Positions 1 through 22,402 of a stretch of 64,000 nt of DNA are shown here, piece by piece. Position 1 is the stretch's first letter, and each line of letters opens with the position of its first letter. The DNA is taken from NCBI GenBank assembly GCA_949987565.1, contig OX465108.1, forward strand, positions 597,501-661,500. The letters run 5' to 3'. Origin of the DNA: Luidia sarsii (lineage: Eukaryota > Echinodermata > Asteroidea > Paxillosida > Luidiidae). The notes below the pieces were generated by a model that saw only the letters and a program-made list of their open reading frames with translations, had not been told where the DNA came from and searched no databases. A program made the translations under genes and the position numbers.

Positions 1-1956
1 CCAACCTTAGGAACATGGTTTCTTCTCTGGTCCCAGTAGCCTCATCTTGACCCAAACCCAGGCTGGTTCACCATTCATTTACTTCTATTCACGCTCAGAT
101 GAAAAACCACAACAGAAAACACAACCCTTTGCATACACATGTACAATCATACCCCTGATGCATTTTTCAACTTCTTAAATATTTTAAAATGGTATCAGGT
201 CTCCACGAAAACTCTCCCTTTTCATCTTAAAAAGACCGGCACCCATATATCTGGTTCGCATTGCAACCTAGAACAGGCAACACCAGGAAGCATTATGTGA
301 GGACATTGCAATTGAGGAGCCTTGAAATAAATACTTCATTTCATTACTTTTAATCATAACTACATTCCTGGTTTGGACTCTAAAAATCTGCTGGGGTGGG
401 TAAATGATACATTCAAAAATCAGTGTTATGTGGGCTTAAAAAAAAATAAAAAAATTGACAGGTTTTAAGTTCATAAGTGTACTAACATGAGCACAACAGG
501 GCTACGGAAAAGTTTCCCAGCAAATGCGCAGAATTAATAAACACGAGGGAGGCCATCTTGGTTTTAAAATAATGCACAGACAAGACCAGAGTGGCTTTTG
601 CATCACAGCCACGGCTGTGGCTATGGCATTGATTCTGACTTTCAGGTGTATTATGAGCCATAGCCATGACCATAAGTTATCCAAAAGCCCATTCTCTGAG
701 GTCGAAATGAAGAGAGACCAGAGCCCTGCTACCATGTAGGCCAATCTAGTGTCTTCATAGGAAATGAAGTCAGGGCTCCAGACCAAGATTGCCGTCACAT
801 ATTTTCAAAGTCTGCCCCCAAACCTAGGCGTTCAATTTATTTTTATTCTAAGCACTTTGGCAATCAAACCACGCCAAAATATCTGTGGGGGAAAACCACG
901 GAAGGAAGATACCACATTTACCGTTAAATAATTTACAACGTTTGTCTCCTTAATAATAATGACTGTTTATAAACTACAATTATGTACAACTTTTTTTTTA
1001 AATCCTTTTTTGTCTTTTTACATACAAACATGAATGTAAAGTGACAACATTTGACCTTCAATCCTGTTGGAATACTCAATACCCCAAGCAACATTGCAAT
1101 TCTAAGGCTTTGGTCAAAAAGATGTAACTTTCTCCATCCTTTCTTCTTGATTTTCTTTTTCTCATTTTTTTTGTTCTTTATCACAAAACCTGTTTTAATT
1201 AGCAAACTTTGCAAAAAAAAAAGGAAAAAAGATATTTAAGTCCAAACAATGTTAAAAGAAATATGAAACCATTTGAGACCCCCAGTAATAAATAAATCCA
1301 CTATCTAACAAAGCCACTGTGATTCCCGTCAATACCGGCTTTCCCTCAAGACCTGTACAACTGATTAAATTATAAATATCTCTATCCATAGCCAATCATT
1401 TCTTGTCAAGAACCATTTTTTTAAAAATCCTGGATCATTTTGCAGCCTCCGTATTTAAGAGAGCCTTGCTAGTCTTCAACTCAAGCCTTCAAAACTTTCA
1501 TCTTTTTCCTTTTCTTTTAGATGAAATGGCACGTTCAAAGCCAATGGTTTAGGAAACGATTATGACACAGACACAGCAACGCCCTCTATAGTTCCGTAGC
1601 GGAGATGTTTGACAGATTGGTCACTGGATTCCTTCCCACTGAAGTGAGCACTGCAATGATTGCGGCTTGAAGTAGAATCAAAGAGATTCTGATTCAACTT
1701 CATATTAACCAATGGGTCTTTTAAATTCTGATCCTCATTCACATTAGCTACGGATTGTCCATCAGATATATCCGTCTTACATTCACTATCACTCCCTTTT
1801 TCTTTTTGCTCTTTTTTATCCGGAAGAGGCAGTTTGGAGTCAGTTGTAGAAGAATCATTATCCCTCTTGCTGATCAGCACTACAATTCTAGCCCTTAAAA
1901 AAATGGGGGAACAATACGGCCTTGAGTAAAAGAAAGGGCGTTGGAGGAGGGTGGAT
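1..1956 (-). other. GATAD2 3' UTR and downstream flank
   Basis: Downstream of the GATAD2 stop. Overlapping AATAAA signals lie on the minus strand at 836-847, which would give a 3' UTR of about 1.1 kb. A 106-codon open frame at 1560-1880 minus has no recognisable domain and is taken as UTR. Nothing else is seen at 1-835 except AT-rich sequence. Confidence 0.5.
836..847 (-). terminator. Candidate GATAD2 polyadenylation signals
   Basis: Two overlapping AATAAA hexamers (minus strand GAATAAAAATAAATTG) are found about 1.1 kb past the stop codon. This is a candidate cleavage region only; no transcript evidence is available. Confidence 0.35.
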
Positions 1957-11111
<9,155 letters not shown>

Positions 11112-11133
11112 CGCAGCCCTCTCCTGTCCCAAA

Positions 11134-14100
11134 CTGCGGACACAAAACATAAACAAACAAAAGGCGGTGGTCACTTTTTTGCTAATATTTCTTAAAATAA
11201 CCAATAATTCGTTAGTCATCTGCAAGGGCCCTCAGGACACCTTGAAATAATTGTCCGACCTAAAAGGACTCCAAAAAACTTGTAAACTGGTGATGTATTG
11301 CAGGATATGTTGAAGGACGTGGTTAAGCATGTATTCCCCCCCTCCCTTTCCCAAACTTAAGGAAACAAATTTAGACGGATTTCACGGCAATTGTTTTGGC
11401 CTTGACCATCACTGCTGCAATTCATACACATCCTGCTGTGTATGTACTGTATACACATTATTAAACAAGCATTTGGAGGGAAATTTCAAAAGTAACAATC
11501 TCTTAAACTCTAAAAGAAACCCGCTGAATAGAACCAACTGGGAGACTGTGAATTCATAACTGCAACTCCATACATGTGCATTTAACAAATATTTAGATTA
11601 AAATACCAATCGGCAAATTAAAGAATACAATTTGGGCAAGAATTCCACAACATGCAGCCTCCGTTTCTACGGTGGACAAATTTACCAACACTTCCAAGTC
11701 GGGAAACAGTTCATTAAATGGGTAATTGCTCAATGTGCAAGCACGTCACCTTGTACTTGGTGATCCCACAACATAAGGCTAGCATCTAACACGACATGTA
11801 CAAGTACATGTATGCAAGTACATTCTCATACTGGATCCGAAACCTGTAGAAAACGCCCAACTCGAGACTGCCTGCAGTTTTTTTAATTTTCAAAATAGCC
11901 AGTCAGGCCAGCTGACGACGGCCATCAATGGGCCAGAGACAATATCAACGGTGTATTTGGTCACAAGACCACTACTCAATTTAAAACCTAGCATACGTCA
12001 CACGACAAGATGTCCAAAAACCTAATCAGGTTCAAATCAGAGTATCACAATCACATGGGTTGAGTGGAACGTCTGTATCCAGTGAAACTATGTAATCATC
12101 TTACCCACGAAACTGATGAGAATGCAACACCCTTTACCAGCAATGGAGGCCATTCCAATTATACATTTTCACTGCAAGCTGTTTTTTTTTTCAAGGTGAC
12201 TGGCGCTTCTGACACTGAATGATCTATACAATGCAAGAGGTCAAATCAGGCACAATGCAAATATCCCAGATATATGCACTGCAGGAGACCAGACATGTAG
12301 TCCAAATTTCACAATGACACCTTTAAAAGACCAACGTATAGGCTTTCATTCAGGTTTTTTTTTTAACAAAATCTTCAAGGATACAAAAATGTTTTGACTG
12401 AAACAACCATTACCTAGAATCAGAGGTCCTGACGTTTTGTCATTTCAAAATTCAGACTTCTTGGAATTGCAGACTAAGGCTTCTTGCCTTGGGATTGGGT
12501 GGGAATATTTCATGTTTGTTTGGGGAATGATGACATGGATGCAACTGCTAGTACTAGCAGTCAGCAAACAGAATCAATTCTCATGTGAGGATAGATGAGA
12601 TATTATTCAAGTGATGGGTTTAAAAAAAAATGAAAAAAAAAATGCTTGAATCATATCACATTGACAGAGAAGTAACCAATTGGACAATAATAAACAAACT
12701 ATCTATTTCTATTTCAACAAGATGAGTGATGGTTGCAGCTGATCTTATTTTTAGACATCACAGTCCACTCACTGTACGTACATGTATCTTTATCAAGACT
12801 TGACTGACTGATACACTGGCAGCCATTGCTACTTCCCACTAGAAATGGTCACATGACCAGTGCTATATTTAGAAATCACTCATGCCTTACACTGAAATGT
12901 CAAAGGTCAACCGATCACACAGTGAGTGCATGATCAGCACACCCAACGTGACCTTGCTCTCTGATTGGTCGGCTGGGCCTGGCACAGGGGAACAAAGGGA
13001 GTGCTAAGGTGGGCTGATGAATTAATCATGAGGACAGGGGGTTGTCATGGAGACAGGGATTGTGGGTGGATCCGTGTCACTTTGATTGGCAGGGGCGGGA
13101 TGCCAGGAGGGAATTGTGGGATAGAGGGAAATGGCTGCTGATCTGGTGCCCAGAGGCCTAGCAGTTGTGGCATGGGATGGGTGGTCACGCCCTGAACAAA
13201 GACCTTTCAAACAAAGCAATCTGTGTCTGCACAGGAAGTACGAGGGAGGGAGGGAAGGAGGAGGGGGTCTCAGCTTCACTTTACACCCCCTCCTCCCCTC
13301 CCTCCCCCATAGGGGCAGGGGGTCTGAATATCATAGATGACTTACAATACATATAAGGCTGTCCATGTCTGGAACCCAGCCACACAACACTACATACGTT
13401 CCTCGTCTGACACAATCATTCCACATCATGTTTGTAGGGCAATAACAAATTTTCATGGATACGGTACCGACCGAAATGTAAAAAGTGAGGGAGGTCAGAA
13501 AGAAGATTACAATGTCTAAAATGTGTTCTCTAGAGAGGTTTGTGGCAAGCCAACTTCTTCAGTACAGTAGTGTACAGAAGTGTGCATGCTTCCTCTTGTA
13601 CTTGTTTGGTATCCGAATCACATATGGGTACTCCCCACTCTATTCATGAAAAATATAAACATATACGTAGAGTTCTGTCCATTGGTAATAAATCACTAAT
13701 CTATGTCTGTGCCTTTTTCTCATTGCCAGATTTTTTTTTTAAATCCAGGCTAAAAGCTGAATATCCAAGCTGCTATAGGGACGCATACATCAAAGATGGC
13801 CGACTTTTGAAAAAGATCCGTAATAACACGGACTACTCATCAGCTTGAATGGAAAACTACTGTTTTGCAGTCACTGATTCACAAAAACCACATGAGCAAC
13901 CAGTTCTCATGGTTTCACTTTCCTTTTAAAGTCTTTTCCGTTGCCGTTTCATCGGTTGGTTTTTAGCCTTTCCTTTCCTCTCCAGTACACCCGCCTGATC
14001 CCAATTCACCCCAATGTTCACATAGGACCAGGCCTGTGTAACAAGCCTACATGGGAAGGTGATCAAGTTCTGGAGACCAGCATGATCAGTGTGTGATCAG

Positions 14101-17100
14101 ATCTGATCAATTACACGTCTATCTCAGAAATCAAATTTCAATGATTTAGAGCGTCAGACCTTTCCATCTCAGCCAGACCTTTCTCAAAGAGAGATGAACT
14201 AGTCCACTCTTGTGATTCACATTCGTGTCATTTAATTTTTAAGTACTGTCAACAGTTCAGGACTATTCTGTACCATTTTAAAATCAAATTTCAGACAACA
14301 TTGTCACATTTTGAAGATTAAAGTAACAATGAAGGTTCCAATGAGCATGTGACTTTGTGTTTTTCATTTCTTTGGGTTTTGTTTGTGATCACTTCCTGGT
14401 GTTCATGTGACATTGCAATCTGTACTTACATGTACATGAAAACAAAATGTGTACCCGCTGAGCTTACTCTACCCATGTAACCTTATGTACATCTTGAGGC
14501 TAACGTCCCATTCAAGTTACAAGTTATACGTGTACATCATTACATGTACATGTAAAAGGGAATGAGGTTTCCATGTTCTTAGGAGAAATATTTGGAAATA
14601 TTCTGAAATGGAGGTCTCTGCATTCAACTGGCTTTCAATGAGCTTAGATTCTTTGAGCATAGATTTTGTGCAGCGAAGATCTATCTTGTCAGTTGCCACA
14701 GACACATGCCAATCCAGTCAGCCATTTTGAAAGCTGGGAGATAAAAACCAAGAAAAGCGGTCCTCAAACAGCATGGAATTCACCAAGAAATACTGCGAGG
14801 AATATACTTGACCAACAAGGCAATTTGACTTGTTTGCTTGTCAGAAAATGTACACGTAACTGATAGCGGAGGTGTTTGTTGAAAATAACGTGAGTGATAA
14901 TTCCCCCCCTCCCGTTGGCTCCACCCCTTTAGGGCCTGGCACAGACTGGTAAAAGGAGGTAAATTAACATTTTGACATACTTAACATGCTCATGTAGTAC
15001 AGTACATATGTGCACAGTGAACAGGACCATTCACGCATGCAATCTGTTTTTCTTTCTTGTATCAAGATACATATATATGCAATTATTGGTATTCATTTCA
15101 AGATGGGCTGGAACAAAAGATGATTTAAAATTCATTCTTTTTTAAATCAAGTAAAATCAATCTACATGTATGAAGGAAAACTGAACTGATCTGTTTGCCC
15201 ATTTTGAAAAAAGAAAAAAAAAATATTAAACATTCTGACTTGAAAAAATGGTCCTGCTAGGATCGAAACGTTGGGCCCTCTTAATTTTTGAGATTTGCAT
15301 TTTGGGTCATATTAGTCAGTGAGGAACTTGCAATCTTTTGCATATTACTACGTCTCATAAATATGCAGAAAATTTCATCGGGCCAGCAGGAATTGGTCTC
15401 AACGTACAGGCACTTTGGTACACGCAGGTATGTACAATTGTACTTGCATGACGTCTGCTCCACATCCATGTACATACATGTACATGTACGCTCACTGCGT
15501 GTATACCGGTCACTTGGCATATAACATTTGAGTCTTTCATTCAATGGAAAGAGGCGAAAGACCAGTACTTTCCAAACATGACAAAGGAATGTTATCAAGA
15601 ATCAGTTACTTTATGTATGTGACAAAATCTCAAAAGGCATGTTGATTACAATTACACGTTCGTTTTCAAGTTCAAGATTGTCGCTGCATTTTTTTGCTTT
15701 CATATCTGCCAAGACCACAATGCTAGTCACATCATCATACATAGATTAATTTATTGATCAAAAATGGTTGAGGAATGCAACCAATAGGCCTAGGTGGGAA
15801 TGACATCAATTTACGTTGATTTTGGTTGACCAAAATGCAGGCTGGAATTGCTTACAGCGGTGCATAAACATGAAGACTGAATTAAGAAATGTAGATGTCT
15901 GAAATGTCTCCACACTGTCCAAGCGATACGCCAGACATGTTTCAAGAAGCAACAAGTCTGGAAGCAAGGATGTCAATCTCGCCTCTGGTCAGTAAAAAAC
16001 AACCATTGCTCCATTCAGATCACAAATCTTGTAATTTCTCACAATGAGGTAGCACATCATGGCTCATGACGTCAACAAAAATTGGGAACATTTTTTAATA
16101 AAATCTTCATACTTTGAATAACATGAAAATGATGACGTTAGTAAAATGAAGGTAGGACCCTACCATGACTATTTGTGCCATCTCACATGTACAGTATGCA
16201 TGTACTTGTACATGTGTGTAGTCTGTGTACATGTACAAATCATTATGTACATGTAGCCTACATCTAGCATTGCAAGTGCCATACAGTGTGCTTATGTACA
16301 TGTAGTAAGGTTCTATACAATGGATTGAATAGGTAGTGGGTGAGTATCAACTATCAATGGTGCCATGCCACTCCCCTATCTGCCATAATCCCCTCACTGT
16401 CACCCATTCCCATCCCCAGTCCCCACGCACAGAATCTTTAGGTAAAACTCTGATTCAACCCAGTGTCTTCCTGATCCAAGTCTACCACCCACTTCAAACA
16501 AATCACTTGCTTCTGCTCAGTTTGAGCAAAGATGTTCCTCCATTTTGAACAATCTTGAAAGCAATACATCACCACCAAACCCCCCAAAACTCATAATCTT
16601 TTGAAGTTCGAAGACGGAGACAAGATCAAAGACAAAACCAACGTCATAGCTGAGGTACGTGTAAGGCTGAGGTCCAAAACAGAATCTCTTATTCCTGGAC
16701 GCAAACGAAACAGTCTCCCTATAATTATAAACCCCTAATCAACTCATCAACCCAAAATACATCGACCAAAAATATACCACACGTTCTCCTTAATGACCGA
16801 GTATGACCGTTGCACAATTTCTCACAAATTTAGCGGGGCTGACGTCGCGATCTTTGCGGGACCTTTCTCAAAGGCCATTTCTGCTAAAACCGACTCTGTT
16901 TTCTGAGTGGGGTTGGGAGAGGGGAAGGAATTGGGGCCACACCCCAACAACATTGACGCACATACAAGGCGTCTTGTTACTGTTAGTCTCCAGGAAAATA
17001 TTAAATATTGACAGACCGCGAGCTGTTAATTGAGATGGGTCTACTCCTCCAAATCCCAACACGAGCAGTAAGGCTGACTTACATGGTATGGTTCATACCG

Positions 17101-18849
17101 TGTTCACATATGTACAACACATCATGAATAGACCATCACTGTGGACAAAGTACATGCATGTATGTACCAGGCACATGTACAAGTATGTGTATTGAGTAAA
17201 TAGCCTTAAATTAATGCATTTAGTAAACCACAGGTATATCATCAATAAGCTAAAGCAATTACCTCCTGAATCAAACATGGTGTAAGGTTGAGTTACCATA
17301 ATTAATACATCATTTTTTTACATGTATGCAAAGTACATGTACATGCATAGTGTGCACACTGTATAATTTGCGTTAGATACATGTACTCTGCAATCTTTCA
17401 ATGTACAGTACATGGAGTCATATACAACCATTTCGGAAGGCAAATGGGACGGGTACAGCATACTTTTTTATTCCACTCTTGAAAAAGAAGAACAAAAATG
17501 ATTAAGGTGTTGTATTTTTGTCCTAATTCTCTCAACATACAATTGGAGTGGTCACATTTTGAACTACTACCAACCCCCCCCCTAAAAAAAAAAAAACTAA
17601 TAATTATTTAACATCTATGTTTTTCTTCGTTAATCAAACAGCACAAAATAAGAACGTCTTGATTTGAAGGGAAGATAAAATCAAAGTTTAACTGCCCAAA
17701 GATTTTTCTTGTAAAATCAAGACTTAAACTTTAAGAGGTTTACGAGGGTGTGGCTAAGATAAGAAGGGATTTATCTTTACCTACTCATCAGAAAAATAGC
17801 AACGATGTTTCTATTGCCGAGCGCATAAACTTGTCTAATTTGATGTTCGATATTTAACATGAAATACCCAACTTTGAGTCAATCAAAAAAAAAATGAATA
17901 AAAAAAAATGACAAAAAGTGAAAACCACATGGGATGCAATGCATGCAATGCAATGTAGAAAAGTCCAAACTGAAAATGTCCAACCCTTTTCAAAAACAAG
18001 CCACTTTTTTTATCTAAATTCTACAAATTAAGAAACTGAGGAATGACCATGCCCCTGTGTGTATCACAAGTGCAGGGTGGGGGTGGCACACGCTCTGACA
18101 CACCCACGGACAAACCCGTGGAAACACCCCCACCCCAGCCTATGGCGTTGACTGTACAACTGACGTAATCCTAAGTTTACTACGCTATGAACTCATGCTG
18201 ATTTCAGGACACTTTCCTCACACGATCCACGTGTCTAAAACCGGCAAGTTTTACATCTTTTCCAGGGCCCTTCCAGTGATCATTTACGGGGTTTTCACCC
18301 TTTGGACGTGTGAATTATGAGTGTGCCCCGGTCACCGTGTTGATTTGGCTTTAATTTGGTCAGGGTATCGGTGGTTTTTTTCCGTCTAGACGAAAGAGTT
18401 CGACAAACCTGGAGGAGGGACCCGGGGAAGCCCTCCGAACGAGTCACTCCAATGTGTGTAGTTACTTTGGAGTTGGAAGTTAGGGAGAATTTGCACACTG
18501 GAAAACATAAATATGCACCTTTTTCTGCGAAAAAACAATTACATGATAGCTTTTCTTGCTTACCCAGCACGTTAACCCGTCGGGATATGTAAATAAAACA
18601 GATATAAGCACCTTACTGACCAAAATGGCAGATTTACAGAGAGATTTTGTAGAGGCTTTTGGGCAATCTTCTAAACGCAAGGATAGCCTCTCTCGTCCAT
18701 AAGCGATTCTTCCCACGAGATGGCGCGATTTCGGCGTACAAATTGAAGCAAACTTATTCAAATCCCGGTTTCAAAAACCGGTTTTCCGACTGCACCAGTG
18801 CAATAAATTAAATTTAAATATTATTTTGTGCCACTGTGTGGTAACTTAC
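11134..18849 (-). other. Candidate long GATAD2 5' UTR intron
   Basis: 7.7 kb between the first coding exon and the candidate non-coding exon at 18,850. It holds many TACATGTA words (14,400-17,420), partial foldback copies near 12425, 14150, 15247 and 16835, and a GC-rich patch at 12,950-13,330. No conserved coding exon was found. Confidence 0.5.
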
Positions 18850-19110
18850 CGGGTGGATGAGAAAACAAGCAAATAGATTTCAGTGACCTCTCGCGCAGCT
18901 GATGAAAGCCGTGTGAAGCAGCCTCTATTCAAAATGCTCCGGCCAATGGCGACTTGCCAGTCTGTGCACGCCTGCACACTAGCCACCTATACCTCTCCTT
19001 GGCTCCGCCACTGTCCCCTTCCCCTAATTTACCGAGTTTCAACGACTTCCCCGACAAAATAACTCATCTACGTGGCCTGGGATACCGATCCGACTCATCT
19101 GGCCCCCTAA
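18850..19110 (-). promoter_or_regulatory. Candidate GATAD2 non-coding first exon and promoter
   Basis: A strong minus-strand 5' splice site, CATCCACCCG|GTAAGTTAC, ends at 18850. Upstream on the minus strand is CpG-containing sequence with an inverted CCAAT box (ATTGG near 18943). Splicing to the acceptor at 11133 would leave the GATAD2 ATG as the first in-frame start. The upstream exon boundary was not determined; transcript data are lacking. Confidence 0.4.
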
Positions 19111-19349
19111 GGTTTGCTGGGTACGTGTGAGTGGGCCCGGTATTGTCCGAAAGCCCCCAATTTCCGTCAAAAATGGCGAAGGTTCAAATGGCTGTTTACC
19201 GTAGGGGTAGCCCAGTCTGTGTTCAGGGCTAAACACAACAATTTGTTTACAGATAAACAACCTCCGTCTACATATCCGGCGGTGTGGCACGTGACGTGCC
19301 ACCTGGCCAATAGTGTGTGGCCAGCTTATATACATCATACCTGTTCACA

Positions 19350-20529
19350 TGACAACTGTTAAGAAGCATTTATGTGGAATCTGGTCAGTTTGGGAAAACC
19401 TCTCCTGTGTAAAAATGTAAACAATTCATGTTTACCAATCAATGCTAAGGTCACATGACACAGCCTCATGAGACGAATCAAGATCATTTATGATTTTGTC
19501 ACTGTCTCTCGGTACCTTCATCATCCCAAATCACACTTCAAAGTTTTACTGATAGGCCTATCGGAAATCGATATATCGAGAACCACGTGATCAATAAAGA
19601 CTATTTTCTAGCATTTACTCTCATGCAATTGTATACTACATGGACACAAGTCTTCTCAACTTTTGGCAGGCATCGAATGACATGTACATGGCATACCTTC
19701 ACGATTTCCTCTTGATGTAAAAGTGATGATAAAATAATGAAAACTAGCATTGACTTTTTGACATTCCAAAGAGTATTCCTAGGGGCCAGTAAAAAAACAC
19801 CACTGCACCCCAATCATGTTCTAGGCAATATTAGTGTTGAAAAGATTTTTTTCTTTACTTAATTAGCACATGCTTTTGGAATACAATCGAGAAGTTATGC
19901 TCTTGTTGTTGTGATGTTTGCTTTTGCTGTTGTCTTTGTGGTACATGGTTGTTGTGATGTCGATTTTGTAGTAAAATTGTTGGCTGGTGTTGTGTTGGTC
20001 GTTGCTATTGTTGTTGCCGATGCTGATTGTTTTTGTTCATCCTGAAACTTATATCGATCTCGGGGTCTTTGATTTCAGTGTTCATGCCACTTCTTTGAAA
20101 GTGAGCTTGATTCACAGTGGAATTTATTCCGATGAGCACTTTTTTGTAAACTCCAAATAAGTTCAGAAACTCCATCTAACTTGTGAAGTGGATGCAACAG
20201 TATAAACCTTGGTAGACAAATTCTAATCTGAACCTAAACCGAAGAGTTCCAATGATAATCAGGCCCATTATTCATATTTCTTTAATTTCTTATCAGTGAA
20301 TGAGTAGTGCATGTACACAAAAGGGATTTTTCTAAATAGAAGTTACTGATGCGCATATACTTTTACACTCAATTGGGCAACTAAATTGACCAGTAATTCT
20401 CCCTCTCTGATCAGTAAGTCTCAGTATAAGAACCAATATCGGTTCTGAAAACCGTTTCAAAACTGTCCCGGGATGATTGTTACCGACCCCCATCCCACGT
20501 TGTGCATTCAACATGCGTCACTTAATGCG
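19350..20529. other. Intergenic sequence without recognised gene
   Basis: AT-rich, with a TTG/TGTTG-rich low-complexity stretch at about 19,900-20,035. No coding exon, tRNA or clear repeat-family member was seen. Confidence 0.6.
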
Positions 20530-20760
20530 ACACAGTGTCACGTGACCGCTGACGACATTATATTTTTCCACAGCACGCGGCGTCCGGTCGACACACCCCG
20601 CCTTTTCTCTCCCCCCCCCCTCCACCATCGCCGTATGCAAATGAGTCACGTGGTTCCACATAGCCGCTCGTCCGCGCTTCGTTCTCCTCTGAGGCCCTTT
20701 GGCCTTTTGTGCGCACGGAGTCAATAGTCAGGTCACGTGACGTCGTGTCGTTAAAATGTA
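20530..20760. promoter_or_regulatory. E-box / octamer cluster in GC-rich segment
   Basis: Two perfect GTCACGTGAC palindromes (20537-20546 and 20732-20741, the second running into TGACGTC) and a third CACGTG (20647-20652) lie within 205 bp, with an ATGCAAAT octamer at 20635-20642. These are known recognition words for USF/TFE-type bHLH-Zip and POU factors. The segment is unusually CpG-rich for this region. The gene it serves is unknown; GATAD2 is nearest. Confidence 0.5.
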
Positions 20761-22217
20761 TTATAGGAGTATGGCTACAGCAAAAAAAAAAAAAAAAAAG
20801 ATGTCGGTTCCTTTTCTTGCCCGCAGCTGGCTATGGCACGTATACCGTACGTGCACGTATACGTGTGGGTGCGTAAACGCGCATACTCAGTGGTACCGTT
20901 CACCGTGACGCATTTTTTTCTTCTGAAAGTGTGTCCGTTCAGCCCCCACGGTTGAATCCCGCTATTATCATAACGATGCCAAAGTCAGTGTAAAAACATG
21001 AAATCAGTGAACGTCAGTATATGGGCTTGCCTCATTCCCACACGTGCTGCCAAAATGTCACTCAAGTTTGTTGGAAAACGGTACGGTCATGTCTATTCAA
21101 CAGCTTATAATGAAAACTGACAAGGGAATTCCGAAGAAACCCGTATTTAGCCCATCCCGATGTTCAGAGAAAGGAGCTCTGTTAAATTCACGGAATGCGC
21201 AAAGATATTTGGTCGCTGACGTAGGTGACAATAAGCCCTTCACCAAACCTGGCGGCTCGGTCTGAGGCTATGGCTTTGTCTATCCGTTCCCTACTCTCGA
21301 TCGTAACAGAATTTGGCCTGCTGACGTTGCGAACTTAGCAGGACATTTCCCAAAGGCAGGGTGACTACCTTCGGTCACTCTGCCTTCGAGAACGGTCGTG
21401 TTGGGATCGAAACGTCATAGACTCTCTGGCATTGTTGAGATGTTCATGTTGGTCATTCACTGTCGGGAAGCAGTTTGCACATTGTTGTCTCGTTTCCTAG
21501 GCCTGCAGTCATTTTAGAAAATGAGAGAAGCAGACAAAAAACAAAGTCCCGGGCCTCTGATTCTAAGAGAGCCATTCTTGTTTCCTATTATACCAAGAGT
21601 CCGAACCCGAATCGCCTCATATCAAAAGATGACATTCTTTACTGCCGCGCCAAGATTCCGAAAGTCGTCGCTTGCGGCGCGTCGGCAGAAAAGGGTCTTT
21701 CTTTCATTTGACTATAAACACGAAATTCTGTCACAGATACGCTGTAAAATGTAAAGGCTTTTTGTCGCTTATCTGTGAAAAAAGCTCGCCGATTCAACTG
21801 CCAGTGTTTTTTCTTTACTTTGTGACATATCGAAATACTCAAGCGGCCAAATCCGCGTAACGCAAAATGCAAAAGAATTACAAGCCCTGAAATCAATTTG
21901 ACCAGTCCCCCAAAAGTTGCAGGTCATTTTGTGTAAGACGAGAATAAAACGCGCACTGGTTCTTTTTGTTTTCTTTTATCACGCGTCACGGCCCTTAAAG
22001 TTGTCACACTTACAGGTTGACAACCAGCTTTACCGAGCTGTTCATGTATACAGACTAGCATGACTCGTAGTTTGCAAGCATCATATAGCTACGGAAAGTA
22101 ACCAATCATTTTTGATTTAGCATCGAAAATAATGCAACGACTTCTGTCCTCATATACTCTCATCATGAGCTCAGTGTCAACTGGAAAAAAGGAAACCGTG
22201 GAAAGGGTAATTATCCA
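20761..22217. other. Intergenic sequence with a diverged foldback copy
   Basis: An A17-type run near 20,780, the palindromic words ACGTGCACGT and GTATACG near 20,845, and a diverged foldback copy at about 21,316-21,480. Otherwise no gene was recognised. Confidence 0.55.
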
Positions 22218-22402
22218 ATGCAAACTTATGTCCGACGCAATAATTATCGTGGAAATCTGGTTAGTGGTCGAGACCGTGTTCAGACCAGGAACTGCCACGG
22301 GGTAATCTGTCCAGTGGTCGGTGTAAGACTTGCTTCGGCGGCCGCTGGGTTGCATGCAGTGCGTCCGCTCGTCCAGTCCATCGGAAAGTTTGTCGGTCTG
22401 TC
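22218..22402 (+). other. CpG-rich segment ending at a consensus 5' splice site
   Basis: A GC-rich 185-bp stretch (contains CGGCGGCCGC) ends GGTCTGTC|GTAAGTTT on the plus strand, so it could be a first exon or upstream exon of an unidentified plus-strand transcript. The open frame in it resembles nothing I know and no partner exon was found. Confidence 0.25.

Noticed and set aside
1560..1880. 106-codon Ser/Asp/Lys-rich open frame downstream of GATAD2
   Set aside because: Lies past the conserved GATAD2 C terminus, has no splice acceptor linking it in frame and no recognisable domain; best read as 3' UTR.
13041..13054. RFX X-box-like word GTTGTCATGGAGAC
   Set aside because: Two departures from the X-box consensus and no ciliary gene nearby; too weak to call.
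18625..18703. Short plus-strand frame starting AAAATGGCAGATTTACAG
   Set aside because: Good Kozak context but only about 25 codons, ends at a stop without a donor, and has no similarity I recognise.
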